Below, piece after piece: positions 25,384-33,789 of a stretch of DNA of 64,000 bases (the first letter of the stretch is position 1; each line of letters starts with the position of its first letter). The position numbers and the translations under genes were made by a program. The stretch is from NCBI GenBank assembly GCA_017528345.1, contig JAFXOX010000064.1, positions 1 to 64,000 of the forward strand, in the 5' to 3' direction. Source of the DNA: Desulfovibrio sp. GTDB taxonomy: Bacteria; Desulfobacterota; Desulfovibrionia; Desulfovibrionales; Desulfovibrionaceae. The notes under the pieces are model-generated. The model had not been told where the DNA came from and did no database searches. It saw nothing but the letters and a program-made list of their open reading frames with translations.

Positions 25384-25662
25384 ATGCTTGGAGAGGAAGA
25401 TTTCCTGCGAGAGACGGGAATAAGTGCGGAATACTTTCAGGATGTTTTGTCTCTTGGCTGGGTGGAAACAGAGAAAGATGAGGAGAATCATCTCCTTTTT
25501 TCAGATAGCGATATTTACCGCGTGCGCAAACTGGTACGTATCTGTGATGATTTTGAGCTGCCTGTGATTGGCGGAACGATCATCGTTGATCTGCTTGAGC
25601 GTATTGCTGCACTTGAAGATACGGTCCGTCAGTTGAAAGCGGACGCGGAACAGCGATTTTGA
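25384..25662 (+). CDS. cbpM: CbpM-like chaperone modulator (MerR-like)
   Basis: A 92-residue protein with a MerR-like N-terminal helix-turn-helix part (DFLRETGISAEYFQDVLSLGWV, then DSDIYRVRKLVRICDDFEL) and a C-terminal coiled segment (LLERIAALEDTVRQLKADAE). In enterobacteria CbpM binds the CbpA J-domain and inhibits it. Position directly after the cbpA-like gene supports that role. Sequence similarity is at the family level only; a DNA-binding role is the alternative. Confidence 0.82.
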   Translation: MLGEEDFLRETGISAEYFQDVLSLGWVETEKDEENHLLFSDSDIYRVRKLVRICDDFELPVIGGTIIVDLLERIAALEDTVRQLKADAEQRF

Positions 25663-25697
25663 ATATTTCCCGGCAACGGGATGCGGCGGAGGTCATT

Positions 25698-28301
25698 ATG
25701 GATATTAACAAATTTACCGACAAGGCGAGAGAGGCTGTTAGTCAGGCGCAGACATTGGCGTCAGGCATGGGGCACAGCGAAACTGACTGTGAGCATTTGG
25801 CCTTGGCGCTTGTGACGCAGGAACAAGGTATTGTACCCGTTTTGCTGGACAAAATGGGCGTGCAGGCTAAGTCTTTAGCCGTGGCTCTGGAAGCGGAACT
25901 GAAGAAGAAACCCACATTGCAGGGTACGCATCTTGCCCCAGATAAGATTGTCATTACCCAGGCTCTGGCCAAAGTCCTGGCCGGTGCGCAGGAAGAAGCG
26001 CGGCGGATGAAGGACGAGTATGTGAGCGTGGACCATCTTTTTGCGGCACTGCTCGATGTGGAGGAAAAATCAGCTTTAGGGCGGCTTTTCAAAGAATTTG
26101 GCATTTCAAGGGCGATCTTTACCAGCACCATGGAAAAAGCCAGAAACGGTGCCCGCATTACAAGCCCCAATCCTGAAGATACCTTTGAGGCACTGAAAAA
26201 ATACGCCAGAGACCTTGTGGACATTGCCCAGCGTGGCAAGATGGATCCGGTTATTGGCCGTGACAGCGAGATCCGCCGTGTGATCCGTATCCTTTCGAGG
26301 CGCACCAAGAATAATCCCGTGCTTATTGGTGAGGCTGGCGTTGGCAAAACAGCCATTGTTGAAGGCCTGGCCTTTCGAATTGCCAAGGGCGATGTGCCGG
26401 AAAATCTCAAGAAAAACAGACTTTTTGCTTTGGATATGGGCGCTCTGATTGCCGGAGCCAAATACCGCGGTGAATTTGAAGAGCGCTTCAAGGCCGTCCT
26501 GGGTGAGGTTGAAAAAAGCGAAGGTCAGATCATTCTTTTCATCGATGAACTGCACACCATTGTCGGCGCAGGCAAGACGGAAGGGGCCATGGATGCTGGC
26601 AATCTTCTCAAGCCCATGCTGGCGCGCGGTGAACTCCATTGCATTGGTGCGACAACGCTTGATGAATACCGTAAATATATTGAAAAAGATCCGGCCCTAG
26701 AGCGCCGCTTTCAGCCGGTTCTTGTGGAAGAACCTACAGTGGAGGATGCCATCTCCATCCTGCGAGGTCTCAAAGGCCGTTTTGAACTGCACCATGGCGT
26801 ACGTATTAGTGACTCAGCTCTGGTTGACGCTGTTCTTCTCTCTCACCGGTATATCACAGATCGCCAGTTGCCGGATAAGGCCATTGACCTTATCGATGAG
26901 GCAGGTGCGATGATCCGCACGGAAATCGATTCCTTGCCCACGGAACTTGACGAGGCCAACCGTCGTGTGATGCAGCTTGAGATTGACCGTGAAGCGCTGC
27001 GCAAAGAAAGTGATGAAGCCAGTCGTGAACGTCTGGAACGTCTGGAAAATGAGCTTGAGGAACAGCGGCAGTTGCAGATGCGTCTCAGACAGCAATGGGA
27101 CCACGAAAAAGCCTCTATTGACACGGTGCGCCAGATCAAAGCCAAGATTGAAGAAACCCGCCTTGCCATTGATCGTGCCAAGCAGGCATCAGATCTGAAC
27201 AGGGCAGCTGAGCTGATGTACGCCAAACTGCCCAAGCTGCAGAAAGAGCTTGAGCAGGCCGAAGGTGCAGGCAAGGGAGAGAAGGCTCCAAGACTTCTGC
27301 GCGAAGAGGTTCGTCCTGACGATATCGCTGAGATCGTCGCCAAATGGACAGGTATTCCGGTCACACGTCTGCTTGAAAGCGAGCGTGAAAAGCTGCTGCG
27401 TTTGGCGGATGTGCTGCACAAGCGCGTCGTCGGTCAGGAAGAAGCTGTCAGCGCCGTGGCTGATGCTGTTTTGCGTGCGCGTGCCGGGCTTTCTGATCCG
27501 GCCAGACCAACGGGCTCTTTTATCTTTCTTGGCCCCACAGGCGTTGGCAAAACCGAATTGTCCAAAGCTCTTGCCGAAGCTCTTTTTGATACAGAAGAAA
27601 ATATTGTGCGCTTGGACATGAGTGAGTACATGGAAAAGCATTCGGTGTCCCGTCTGATCGGAGCGCCTCCAGGCTATGTGGGGTATGATGAGGGAGGGCA
27701 GCTGACGGAAGCTGTTCGCAGACGTCCGTATTCCGTGGTGCTTTTTGATGAGATTGAAAAGGCCCATCCTGACGTCTTCAATACCCTGCTGCAGCTGCTT
27801 GATGATGGTCGCCTGACGGACAATCAGGGCCGGACGGTTGATTTTCGCAACTGCATCATCATTATGACCTCCAATATTGGTTCTTCCTATTTGCTCGAAG
27901 GCATTACCGACGACGGTACCTTGAAGGAGGGTGCCAAGGACAAGGTCATGGAGGAGTTGCGGGCGCATTTCAGACCTGAGTTTCTGAACCGGGTCGATGA
28001 AACTGTGGTCTTTCTGCCGCTTAAGCGTGAACAGGTTGGAAAAATCGTGGAACTGCAGCTGGCCAGATTGCGCAAGCGCCTGGAAGAACGGCAAATTCGG
28101 GTGGATATGAGCGATGCGGCCCGTCATTTTGTGGCCGATGCAGCCTATGATCCTGTCTATGGGGCCAGACCCCTCAGGCGTTATCTGCAGCAGCACGTGG
28201 AAACACCCCTTGCGCGTGAAATTATTGAGGGCAAAATCCGCGACGGTCAGCATGTGCTTGTAGATATCAGTCAGGGACAACTGATTTTTCGAGCTGAATA
28301 A
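25698..28301 (+). CDS. clpB: ATP-dependent disaggregase ClpB
   Basis: ClpB rescues aggregated proteins with the DnaK system. The 867-residue protein has the Clp N-domain. Its first AAA module has Walker [14 protein letters not shown] and Walker [12 protein letters not shown] long coiled-coil middle domain (about 400-530, diagnostic of ClpB versus ClpA) follows, and then the second AAA with [14 protein letters not shown] and [16 protein letters not shown]. The frame is open to a TTG at 25659, but ATG at 25698 with CGGAGG is the natural start [10 protein letters not shown]. The operon with cbpA and cbpM is consistent with a stress role. A terminator follows. Confidence 0.97.
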   Translation: MDINKFTDKAREAVSQAQTLASGMGHSETDCEHLALALVTQEQGIVPVLLDKMGVQAKSLAVALEAELKKKPTLQGTHLAPDKIVITQALAKVLAGAQEEARRMKDEYVSVDHLFAALLDVEEKSALGRLFKEFGISRAIFTSTMEKARNGARITSPNPEDTFEALKKYARDLVDIAQRGKMDPVIGRDSEIRRVIRILSRRTKNNPVLIGEAGVGKTAIVEGLAFRIAKGDVPENLKKNRLFALDMGALIAGAKYRGEFEERFKAVLGEVEKSEGQIILFIDELHTIVGAGKTEGAMDAGNLLKPMLARGELHCIGATTLDEYRKYIEKDPALERRFQPVLVEEPTVEDAISILRGLKGRFELHHGVRISDSALVDAVLLSHRYITDRQLPDKAIDLIDEAGAMIRTEIDSLPTELDEANRRVMQLEIDREALRKESDEASRERLERLENELEEQRQLQMRLRQQWDHEKASIDTVRQIKAKIEETRLAIDRAKQASDLNRAAELMYAKLPKLQKELEQAEGAGKGEKAPRLLREEVRPDDIAEIVAKWTGIPVTRLLESEREKLLRLADVLHKRVVGQEEAVSAVADAVLRARAGLSDPARPTGSFIFLGPTGVGKTELSKALAEALFDTEENIVRLDMSEYMEKHSVSRLIGAPPGYVGYDEGGQLTEAVRRRPYSVVLFDEIEKAHPDVFNTLLQLLDDGRLTDNQGRTVDFRNCIIIMTSNIGSSYLLEGITDDGTLKEGAKDKVMEELRAHFRPEFLNRVDETVVFLPLKREQVGKIVELQLARLRKRLEERQIRVDMSDAARHFVADAAYDPVYGARPLRRYLQQHVETPLAREIIEGKIRDGQHVLVDISQGQLIFRAE

Positions 28302-28307
28302 GTCTGT

Positions 28308-28337
28308 GGCGGCCAAGGCAAATCGGCCGCCTTTTTT
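28308..28337 (+). terminator. Terminator of clpB
   Basis: GGCGGCC and GGCCGCC pair around a short loop, followed by TTTTTT. It is 7 nt after the clpB stop. Confidence 0.9.
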
Positions 28338-28345
28338 ATCCAACG

Positions 28346-28385
28346 CGCCGTAAAACCCTGTCCTTCAGGACAGGGTTTTACGGCG
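28346..28385 (+). repeat. Perfect 18-bp palindromic hairpin, likely IS200/IS605 left-end relic
   Basis: CGCCGTAAAACCCTGTCC pairs perfectly with its complement around loop TTCA. The core CCCTGTCCTTCAGGACAGGG resembles the subterminal hairpins often seen at IS200/IS605-type elements. It lies right before the tnpB remnant in the same orientation. A terminator without T-run is the alternative. Confidence 0.6.
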
Positions 28386-28467
28386 AACGTGGCGAAATAT
28401 ACATTGAGCCGCAAAAAAGTTTCCGATCTCATGAAAAGAAACTTACCAGGCTTCAGAGACGGCTTTC

Positions 28468-29011
28468 ACGCAAACAAACATTTTCGAAAAACTGGCAAAA
28501 ACAAAAACTGCGTGTTCAAAAAACAACAAGAAAAGAGCGGACGTAAGAAATGACTTTCTGCATAAACATTCGACAACCATCTGCAAGAACCACGCGCTGG
28601 TTGCCATGGAAGAACTGAAAGTCAGCAATATGTCGGCTTCCGCATCCGGGTCGCTTGAAAATCTGGGGCGCAATGTCAAGGCCAAGTCAGGTCTGAACAA
28701 AGCCCATTCTTGATTAGGGCTGGTACGAGTTCCGAAGACAGATCTGCTATAAACTGACATGGCTTGGTGGAACGCTCATCCTAGTTTCTCCCAGAAATAC
28801 ACGTCTTTTGTGTCATCGCTGCGGTTGCAGGGATCCTCGAAGCCGACCATCTCAGGCACATTTCCATTGTGTCAGTTGTGGGCATGTGGATAATGCCGAC
28901 TTCAATGCAGCAAAAAACATTCTGGCGGCAGGGCATGCCGTGTCAGCCTGTGGAGTGGAAAGGGCTCGAGCATCGGCATTGAAGCAGGACCCCACCTGTG
29001 GAACTCGGTAG
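28468..29011 (+). pseudogene. Decayed IS200/IS605-family TnpB, C-terminal half
   Basis: Reading across frames gives a clear TnpB C-terminal half. NDFLHKHSTTICKNHALVAM continues to EELKVSNM (with the conserved RuvC Glu), then LGRNVKAKSGLNKAHS. GWYEFRRQ follows in another frame, then CHRCGCRDPRSRPSQAHF and CVSCGHVDNADFNAAKNI (the zinc finger and RuvC Asp). At least two frame changes (around 28548 and 28715) and stops (for example TGA at 28548 and TAG where Gln is expected) break it. The N-terminal half is gone. The last 68 codons survive as an open frame from 28808. It encodes no working nuclease. Confidence 0.85.
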
Positions 29012-29065
29012 AAATACCGTGTTTCAGTAGAAATTCCCTCCCGTAAGGCGAGGGGTGGATGTCAA
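29007..29065 (+). mobile_element. Right-end remnant of the IS200/IS605 element
   Basis: Two hairpins, GGTA-GAAA-TACC (29007-29018) and CCCTC/GAGGG (29036-29053), follow the tnpB stop and end in GGATGTCAA. This is the usual arrangement of a TnpB right end, where the guide (omega) RNA scaffold would be encoded. The left side is not preserved as a full end. Confidence 0.65.
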
Positions 29066-29169
29066 TGTATTGATGCCAGTGAAATATGAGAAGCGCGCAG
29101 GTGGCAATGGAAGAGAAGATATCGCCGCTTCTCTCTGATTGTGGCTCAAAACACACTTTTTTTTGCAAA

Positions 29170-29198
29170 TTGACCATTTGACGTGGGAAGGCTACACT
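29170..29198 (+). promoter_or_regulatory. Promoter of glmU
   Basis: TTGACC (29170-29175) and TACACT (29193-29198) with 17 bp between, about 90 nt before glmU. Consensus match. Confidence 0.6.
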
Positions 29199-29287
29199 TT
29201 AGTCTACACGTATGTTTGTCTCTCGGATTTTGCACTGCCAAATTTGCGACGTCTCAAAGGGCGTTGGCCCTACGATAAGGATAGATC

Positions 29288-30658
29288 ATGGAAACGTGTG
29301 CGGCACTTATTCTGGCTGCCGGCAAAGGAACTCGCATGCATTCCCAAAAACCCAAGGTTTTGCAGACCATTTTGGGGAGTCCTATGCTTGCTTGCGTCTA
29401 CAAGGCTCTTAAACCGGTGTTTGGGGATGATATTCTGACCTTGGTTGGTCACAGGGCTGATCTTGTACAGGCCTGCTTTCCCGAGGAGCACTTTGTGATA
29501 CAAAGCGAGCAACAGGGAACAGGACATGCTCTCGCCTGTGCTTTGCCAATGCTCACTCAGAAAGGCTATCATCAGACCATGGTTGTCAATGGCGATGTGC
29601 CGCTTTTGACCGAGGATTTGACAAGGCTGTTTCTTGAAAAAGCCGAAAATTTTGATCTTGCCTTTGCTACGCTCACCCTTACAGAACCCGGAGCCTATGG
29701 ACGAGTACGGCGCAATGGTTCTCAGGTTGAGATCATTGAAGCAAAAGACTATGACGAGGCAAGCTATGGTCCGCCGACAGGAGAAATCAATGCCGGCCTT
29801 TATCTGATTGATTGCAAACTTGCCGCTCAGCTTCTCCCAAAACTTACCCGTAGCCCCAAGAGCGGAGAGTACTATATTACCGATCTTGTCGCTTTGGCCT
29901 CTCAGGCTGGAGCCCGCGTTGCCGCTATCAACCTTGGCAGTGACCAGCGTCTCTTAGGCGTTAATTCTCCTCGAGAATTGAGCGATATGGAAGAATTTCT
30001 GCGGCAGCAGATTGTAGATGGGCTTCTCGACAAGGGCGTGATTTGCCATGCTCCAGACCTTGTGCGTGTGGGCGCTTTCGTTGAAATTGAACCAGGCTGT
30101 GAACTTACAGGGCCCTGTGAAATCTACGGACACAGTCATATTTGTCAGGGGGTAGAAATTGCCTCACACTGCCATATTGAAGACTGTCGGATAGCCAAGG
30201 GAGCGCGAATTCATTCTTTTTCGCATCTCGTGCAGGCTGAGGTGGGTGAAGGAGCCCTCGTAGGTCCCTATGCCAGACTGAGGCCTGGTGCCGTGCTTGA
30301 GGAAGACTCCCATGTGGGCAATTTTGTGGAGCTGAAAAAAGCCAGACTTGGGCGCGGAGCTAAGGCCAATCATTTGAGCTACCTTGGCGATGCGAGTATC
30401 GGTCAGGGCACCAATATCGGCGCAGGTACCATTACCTGCAATTATGACGGCAAAAACAAACATCGTACGGAAATTGGCGAACACGCTTTTATTGGAAGCA
30501 ATACCGCCCTTGTAGCCCCTGTTTCCGTAGGCCGGGGAGCATTGATCGGAGCGGGTTCGACCATTACCCACAATGTGCCGGAAGGTAATCTCTCTGTTGC
30601 AAGAGCAAAACAGAAAAATTTTGCGCAGCGTTTGCTTGGTAGAGACGATGCAGACTAG
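29288..30658 (+). CDS. glmU: Bifunctional GlcNAc-1-P uridyltransferase / GlcN-1-P acetyltransferase
   Basis: GlmU makes UDP-GlcNAc, the precursor of peptidoglycan and lipopolysaccharide. The 456-residue protein has the pyrophosphorylase N-terminal motif LAAGKGTRMHSQKPKVL and QQGTGHALACALP. Its C-terminal left-handed beta-helix has hexapeptide repeats, including NFVELKKARLGRGAKANHL and GAGTITCNYDGKNKH. Length is standard. The start follows AGGAT. It leads a group with zapB-like and zapA genes. Confidence 0.97.
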   Translation: METCAALILAAGKGTRMHSQKPKVLQTILGSPMLACVYKALKPVFGDDILTLVGHRADLVQACFPEEHFVIQSEQQGTGHALACALPMLTQKGYHQTMVVNGDVPLLTEDLTRLFLEKAENFDLAFATLTLTEPGAYGRVRRNGSQVEIIEAKDYDEASYGPPTGEINAGLYLIDCKLAAQLLPKLTRSPKSGEYYITDLVALASQAGARVAAINLGSDQRLLGVNSPRELSDMEEFLRQQIVDGLLDKGVICHAPDLVRVGAFVEIEPGCELTGPCEIYGHSHICQGVEIASHCHIEDCRIAKGARIHSFSHLVQAEVGEGALVGPYARLRPGAVLEEDSHVGNFVELKKARLGRGAKANHLSYLGDASIGQGTNIGAGTITCNYDGKNKHRTEIGEHAFIGSNTALVAPVSVGRGALIGAGSTITHNVPEGNLSVARAKQKNFAQRLLGRDDAD

Positions 30659-30711
30659 CTCCTTGGTTTGCTGTGCTTGCCAAGAGCGGGGCAGAGTGCT
30701 AGAAGACTATT

Positions 30712-30957
30712 ATGAAAATTTTAGAGCAGCTTGATTCTCAGGTGGACGCTCTCCTGCATCAGCTCTCACAGGCGAAAGCAGAAAATGCCAGTCTGAGAGC
30801 GCAGACGCAAAATCTGAAAAGCACAATAGCTGCTTTAGAAGAAAAAAACCGCAGTCTGACGGATAAATTGGCGCGGGGAGAAGCAAAGTGCGCCAAAGCT
30901 CTTGAACATTTGGACAGACTCATTGTCAGAATTCAGGATTACGACCAGGTAGAATAG
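30712..30957 (+). CDS. Small coiled-coil protein, ZapB-like
   Basis: An 81-residue protein that is almost one continuous coiled coil (MKILEQLDSQVDALLHQL, then AENASLRAQTQNLKSTIA and leucine heptads to residue 75). Length and pattern match ZapB, the FtsZ-ring-associated coiled-coil protein. Adjacent zapA (6 nt downstream) makes a division role likely, but a coiled coil alone is weak evidence for identity. Confidence 0.7.
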   Translation: MKILEQLDSQVDALLHQLSQAKAENASLRAQTQNLKSTIAALEEKNRSLTDKLARGEAKCAKALEHLDRLIVRIQDYDQVE

Positions 30958-30963
30958 GTACAC

Positions 30964-31239
30964 ATGGACAATTCGTTGCAATCCCTGAATATTTTTGGTC
31001 TCCAAATCACCTTTAAGAGCGGTCCTAATTTTGAGCGGGCTCGTCAGGCTGCGCAGCTCCTGGAAGAGCGTTTTGCGGAGCAAAAACAACGCTCTTCTGG
31101 TGGGCAGAACAAGGAATCGGTTATTATGACCCTCCTTGCCCTCGGGCTGGCAGATGATCTGCTGCAGACAAAAAACGAGCTGGAAGCCTTACGCAGTGGT
31201 CTGGCTTCCACGCTTGAGAAGATAAAAAAATCTGTATGA
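30964..31239 (+). CDS. zapA: Cell division protein ZapA
   Basis: ZapA bundles FtsZ filaments. The 91-residue protein has the family N-terminus (LNIFGLQITFKSGPNFERARQ is visible in two parts: LNIFGLQITFKS and NFERARQAAQLLEERF) and a C-terminal coiled coil. The ZapA family's short beta-alpha start is well matched. The 6S RNA begins directly after the stop. Confidence 0.85.
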   Translation: MDNSLQSLNIFGLQITFKSGPNFERARQAAQLLEERFAEQKQRSSGGQNKESVIMTLLALGLADDLLQTKNELEALRSGLASTLEKIKKSV

Positions 31240-31240
31240 A

Positions 31241-31418
31241 TTTCCCTAGGACGTTTGTGATCTTTGTCTCGGTGCTAACCTGACAAGCTTTAAGAAAAGG
31301 AGACTGTCCCTGTCTTTTGTGTGCATGCCTGTTTGACAGGAAGCCTGAGAGAGACACATGGTTTCCGACCTGGTTATCCAGGTTCTGAACCGCAGACAGA
31401 CACGGCGTTCCTGGGGAT
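31241..31418 (+). ncRNA. ssrS: 6S RNA
   Basis: The segment directly after zapA forms a closing stem of TCCCTAGGA (31243-31251) with TTCCTGGGGA (31408-31417), including one G-U pair. Within it lie CCTGGTTATCCAGG, a hairpin similar to the E. coli 6S apical arm, and flanking unpaired central-bubble candidates. The length of about 178 nt matches E. coli 6S (184 nt). ssrS lies directly downstream of zapA in many proteobacteria, so context and structure agree. 6S binds sigma70 RNA polymerase and mimics an open promoter. Not confirmed with a covariance model. Confidence 0.8.
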
Positions 31419-31533
31419 TTTTCCATCTACTCCATTAGGAGCCTTCTCTTCTCGCGAGAATTCGTCTCGTATCTTTTTTTGTGTGCAGTTTCTGCATCCT
31501 TCCTATCTCTGTCGCCCCGACCAGTGCTTTTTC

Positions 31534-31570
31534 GGCGGTTAACCGCCTTTCTACGGCTTTTTGCCGTTTT
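31534..31570 (+). terminator. Tandem hairpins before RNase Y
   Basis: GGCGGTTAACCGCC is a perfect palindrome, and ACGGC-TTTTT-GCCGT followed by a T-run forms a small terminator-like stem. They may end transcripts from the 6S region, or adjust read-through into rny, which starts 20 nt later. Confidence 0.55.
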
Positions 31571-31590
31571 GATATATGAGGTTGGGTGCA

Positions 31591-33150
31591 ATGGATCTCT
31601 CGTATTTTTTGACCTTTGTCGTCTTTGTGCTGCTGGCAGCAGCTGCTGGTTTTTTTGCGCAGCGAGCTCTGATCACGCGGCGTCTTGGCGATGCCGAAGA
31701 ATTGGCCAAGGGTATTGTGGATAAGGCCCGTAAGGAAGCTCAGGCCCAGAAAAAGGAAATGCTTTTACAGGGCCAGGATGAGCTTTTTAACCAGAAAAAG
31801 GAGATGGAAAACGAATTTCGTGAGCGTGAGCGGGAAGTTAAGAACCGGGAACGCAAACTCGATGAGCTGAACGAGCGTCTTGAGGAAAAGCAGGAAAAGG
31901 CGACGGAGAAAGAACGTGACCTGCTTAAGCTGGAAAAAGAACTTGCGCATAAGGAACGCGAACTGACGGCTTCTGAGGCATTTTTGGCCTCGCGTATCGA
32001 GGAAGAGGAAGTGCGTCTATCGGAAATCGCCGGTTTGAGTCCAGAAGAAGCTCGTGCCAAGTTGATGAGCGAAATCGAAGTCAAAACGCGGCATGAATCG
32101 GCCAAGATGATTCGGCAGATTGAAACCGAAGCTCGTGAGACAGCTGATCGTAAAGCCAAGGATATTCTGTGCACAGTGATGCAGCGTTATGCTGGCGACT
32201 ATGTCAGTGAACAGACTGTCACGGCGGTTTCTTTGCCAAGCGAGGATATGAAGGGGCGGATCATCGGCCGTGAGGGTCGTAATATTCGCGCCATTGAAGC
32301 TGCCACGGGGGTTGATCTGATCATCGACGACACCCCGGAAACCGTGATACTTTCAGCCTTCAGTCCCTTGCGTCGGCAGATTGCCAAGATGGCGCTTGAG
32401 CGTTTGATTCAAGACGGGCGCATTCATCCGGCGCGCATTGAAGATGTCGTGCAGAAATGTGAGCACGAGATGGAAACACATGTACGGGAGCTTGGCGAAC
32501 AGGCAACTTTCGATGCCGGTGTGCACGGTATTCATCCTGAAATTATCAAACTTCTGGGTCAGCTGCGTTACCGTACCTCTTTTACGCAGAATGTTCTGCA
32601 GCATTCCCTGGAAGTCTCAGCTCTTTGCGGAATGATGGCGGCTGAGCTGGGCATGGATGTCAAGCGGGCCAAACGTGCAGGACTTCTGCACGATATAGGC
32701 AAAGCTGTCGACCATGAAGTGGAAGGCCCTCATGCGCTGATTGGCGCCGATCTTGCCAGAAAATACAATGAAAGCCATGAGATTGTACACGCCATTGCGG
32801 CCCATCACGAGGATCAGTCGCCTTCCACGGCTTTGGCCGTGCTTGTGCAGGCTGCTGATTCCCTTTCCGGTGCAAGGCCTGGCGCGCGTAAGGAGCTTTT
32901 GGAAAATTACGTAAAGCGTCTGCAGGATCTGGAAGGTATTGCCACGTCTTTTGACGGGGTGAGTAAGGCTTACGCCATTCAGGCTGGGCGTGAAATTCGG
33001 GTATTGGTCAATCCTGACCACATTGACGATGATGCCTCCTATCTGCTTTGCAAGGATATTGCCAGGCAGATTGAAGAAAAAATGACCTATCCCGGACAGA
33101 TCAGGGTCACGGTGATCCGTGAGCGCCGCGCTGTAGGTTACGCCAAGTAA
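31591..33150 (+). CDS. rny: Ribonuclease Y
   Basis: RNase Y is a membrane-anchored endoribonuclease that starts mRNA decay. The 519-residue protein has one N-terminal membrane helix, a long charged coiled coil (about 35-200), a KH domain with [20 protein letters not shown], and an HD domain with [15 protein letters not shown]. The frame starts at 31576, but ATG at 31591 has GAGG 9 nt before it, giving MDLSYFLTF. Neighbouring RNase J makes a Gram-positive-like decay machinery likely. A short membrane-protein gene starts 1 nt after the stop. Confidence 0.95.
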   Translation: MDLSYFLTFVVFVLLAAAAGFFAQRALITRRLGDAEELAKGIVDKARKEAQAQKKEMLLQGQDELFNQKKEMENEFREREREVKNRERKLDELNERLEEKQEKATEKERDLLKLEKELAHKERELTASEAFLASRIEEEEVRLSEIAGLSPEEARAKLMSEIEVKTRHESAKMIRQIETEARETADRKAKDILCTVMQRYAGDYVSEQTVTAVSLPSEDMKGRIIGREGRNIRAIEAATGVDLIIDDTPETVILSAFSPLRRQIAKMALERLIQDGRIHPARIEDVVQKCEHEMETHVRELGEQATFDAGVHGIHPEIIKLLGQLRYRTSFTQNVLQHSLEVSALCGMMAAELGMDVKRAKRAGLLHDIGKAVDHEVEGPHALIGADLARKYNESHEIVHAIAAHHEDQSPSTALAVLVQAADSLSGARPGARKELLENYVKRLQDLEGIATSFDGVSKAYAIQAGREIRVLVNPDHIDDDASYLLCKDIARQIEEKMTYPGQIRVTVIRERRAVGYAK

Positions 33151-33151
33151 G

Positions 33152-33772
33152 ATGCTGGCACCCTCTCTGCGTTTCCTTTGCTATGACTGTGCAACGTTGT
33201 TTTGCCTTGCCCTGTGTTTTGCGCTGCGAGCACGCATGTCAGGAGAACCACCCATTGGCTGCCTCCTGCTGGCACTGATTTCCGCACTGCTTTGGCCTCT
33301 TGCACGGGAACTTGTGCTTGCTGGCAGCTGTCTTGCACTTTTTTCCAGCAATGGCATGCTCATCTCAGCTCTTTTGGGAGCTGTGCTTGGCGCTTTTTCG
33401 CCCATGGAAAATATGAGAATCTCATATTTTTTGGAGCGAGCTCAGGGAATCTGTGAAATCCTTGGCTTAAGTTTGGCCTGCTGCTTAGGTCTCCTTTGTG
33501 CCCTGCCTCGCCTGCCAGCAAGCGGCGCTTTGCTGGCAGCTCTTCTGCTTACTGTCCTCCCTCAGGCTTTTGCTGATGTGACCATGGGCGACGTTGCACG
33601 TCTGCTTTCGGCAAGTGCCAGGATCTGGAGAGCTCTGTTGGGCGCCATAGTTGCCTGCGCTATCATGCTTTTTTATCCTGCAACGTTTTTTGCGGTCTTC
33701 CCCCCTGATCTCCCTGCTTTAGCGTTTGGCCTGGCATTTCCTCTGCTTATGCAGAGGAAATGGCCTCGCTAG
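33152..33772 (+). CDS. Hypothetical multi-span membrane protein
   Basis: A 206-residue protein made almost wholly of hydrophobic helices (about six), with a cysteine-rich N-terminus. I see no family motif. It starts 1-2 nt after the rny stop, so its translation is likely coupled to rny. Its 3' end is a strong hairpin (33733-33765), possibly a stop signal shared with the convergent MATE gene. Function unknown. Confidence 0.6.
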   Translation: MLAPSLRFLCYDCATLFCLALCFALRARMSGEPPIGCLLLALISALLWPLARELVLAGSCLALFSSNGMLISALLGAVLGAFSPMENMRISYFLERAQGICEILGLSLACCLGLLCALPRLPASGALLAALLLTVLPQAFADVTMGDVARLLSASARIWRALLGAIVACAIMLFYPATFFAVFPPDLPALAFGLAFPLLMQRKWPR

Positions 33773-33789
33773 CGTGTTACCCCCTCCTC

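Noticed and set aside
28443-28760. A minus-strand frame over the tnpB relic
   Set aside because: It is a shadow; the plus strand carries recognisable TnpB sequence across frames.
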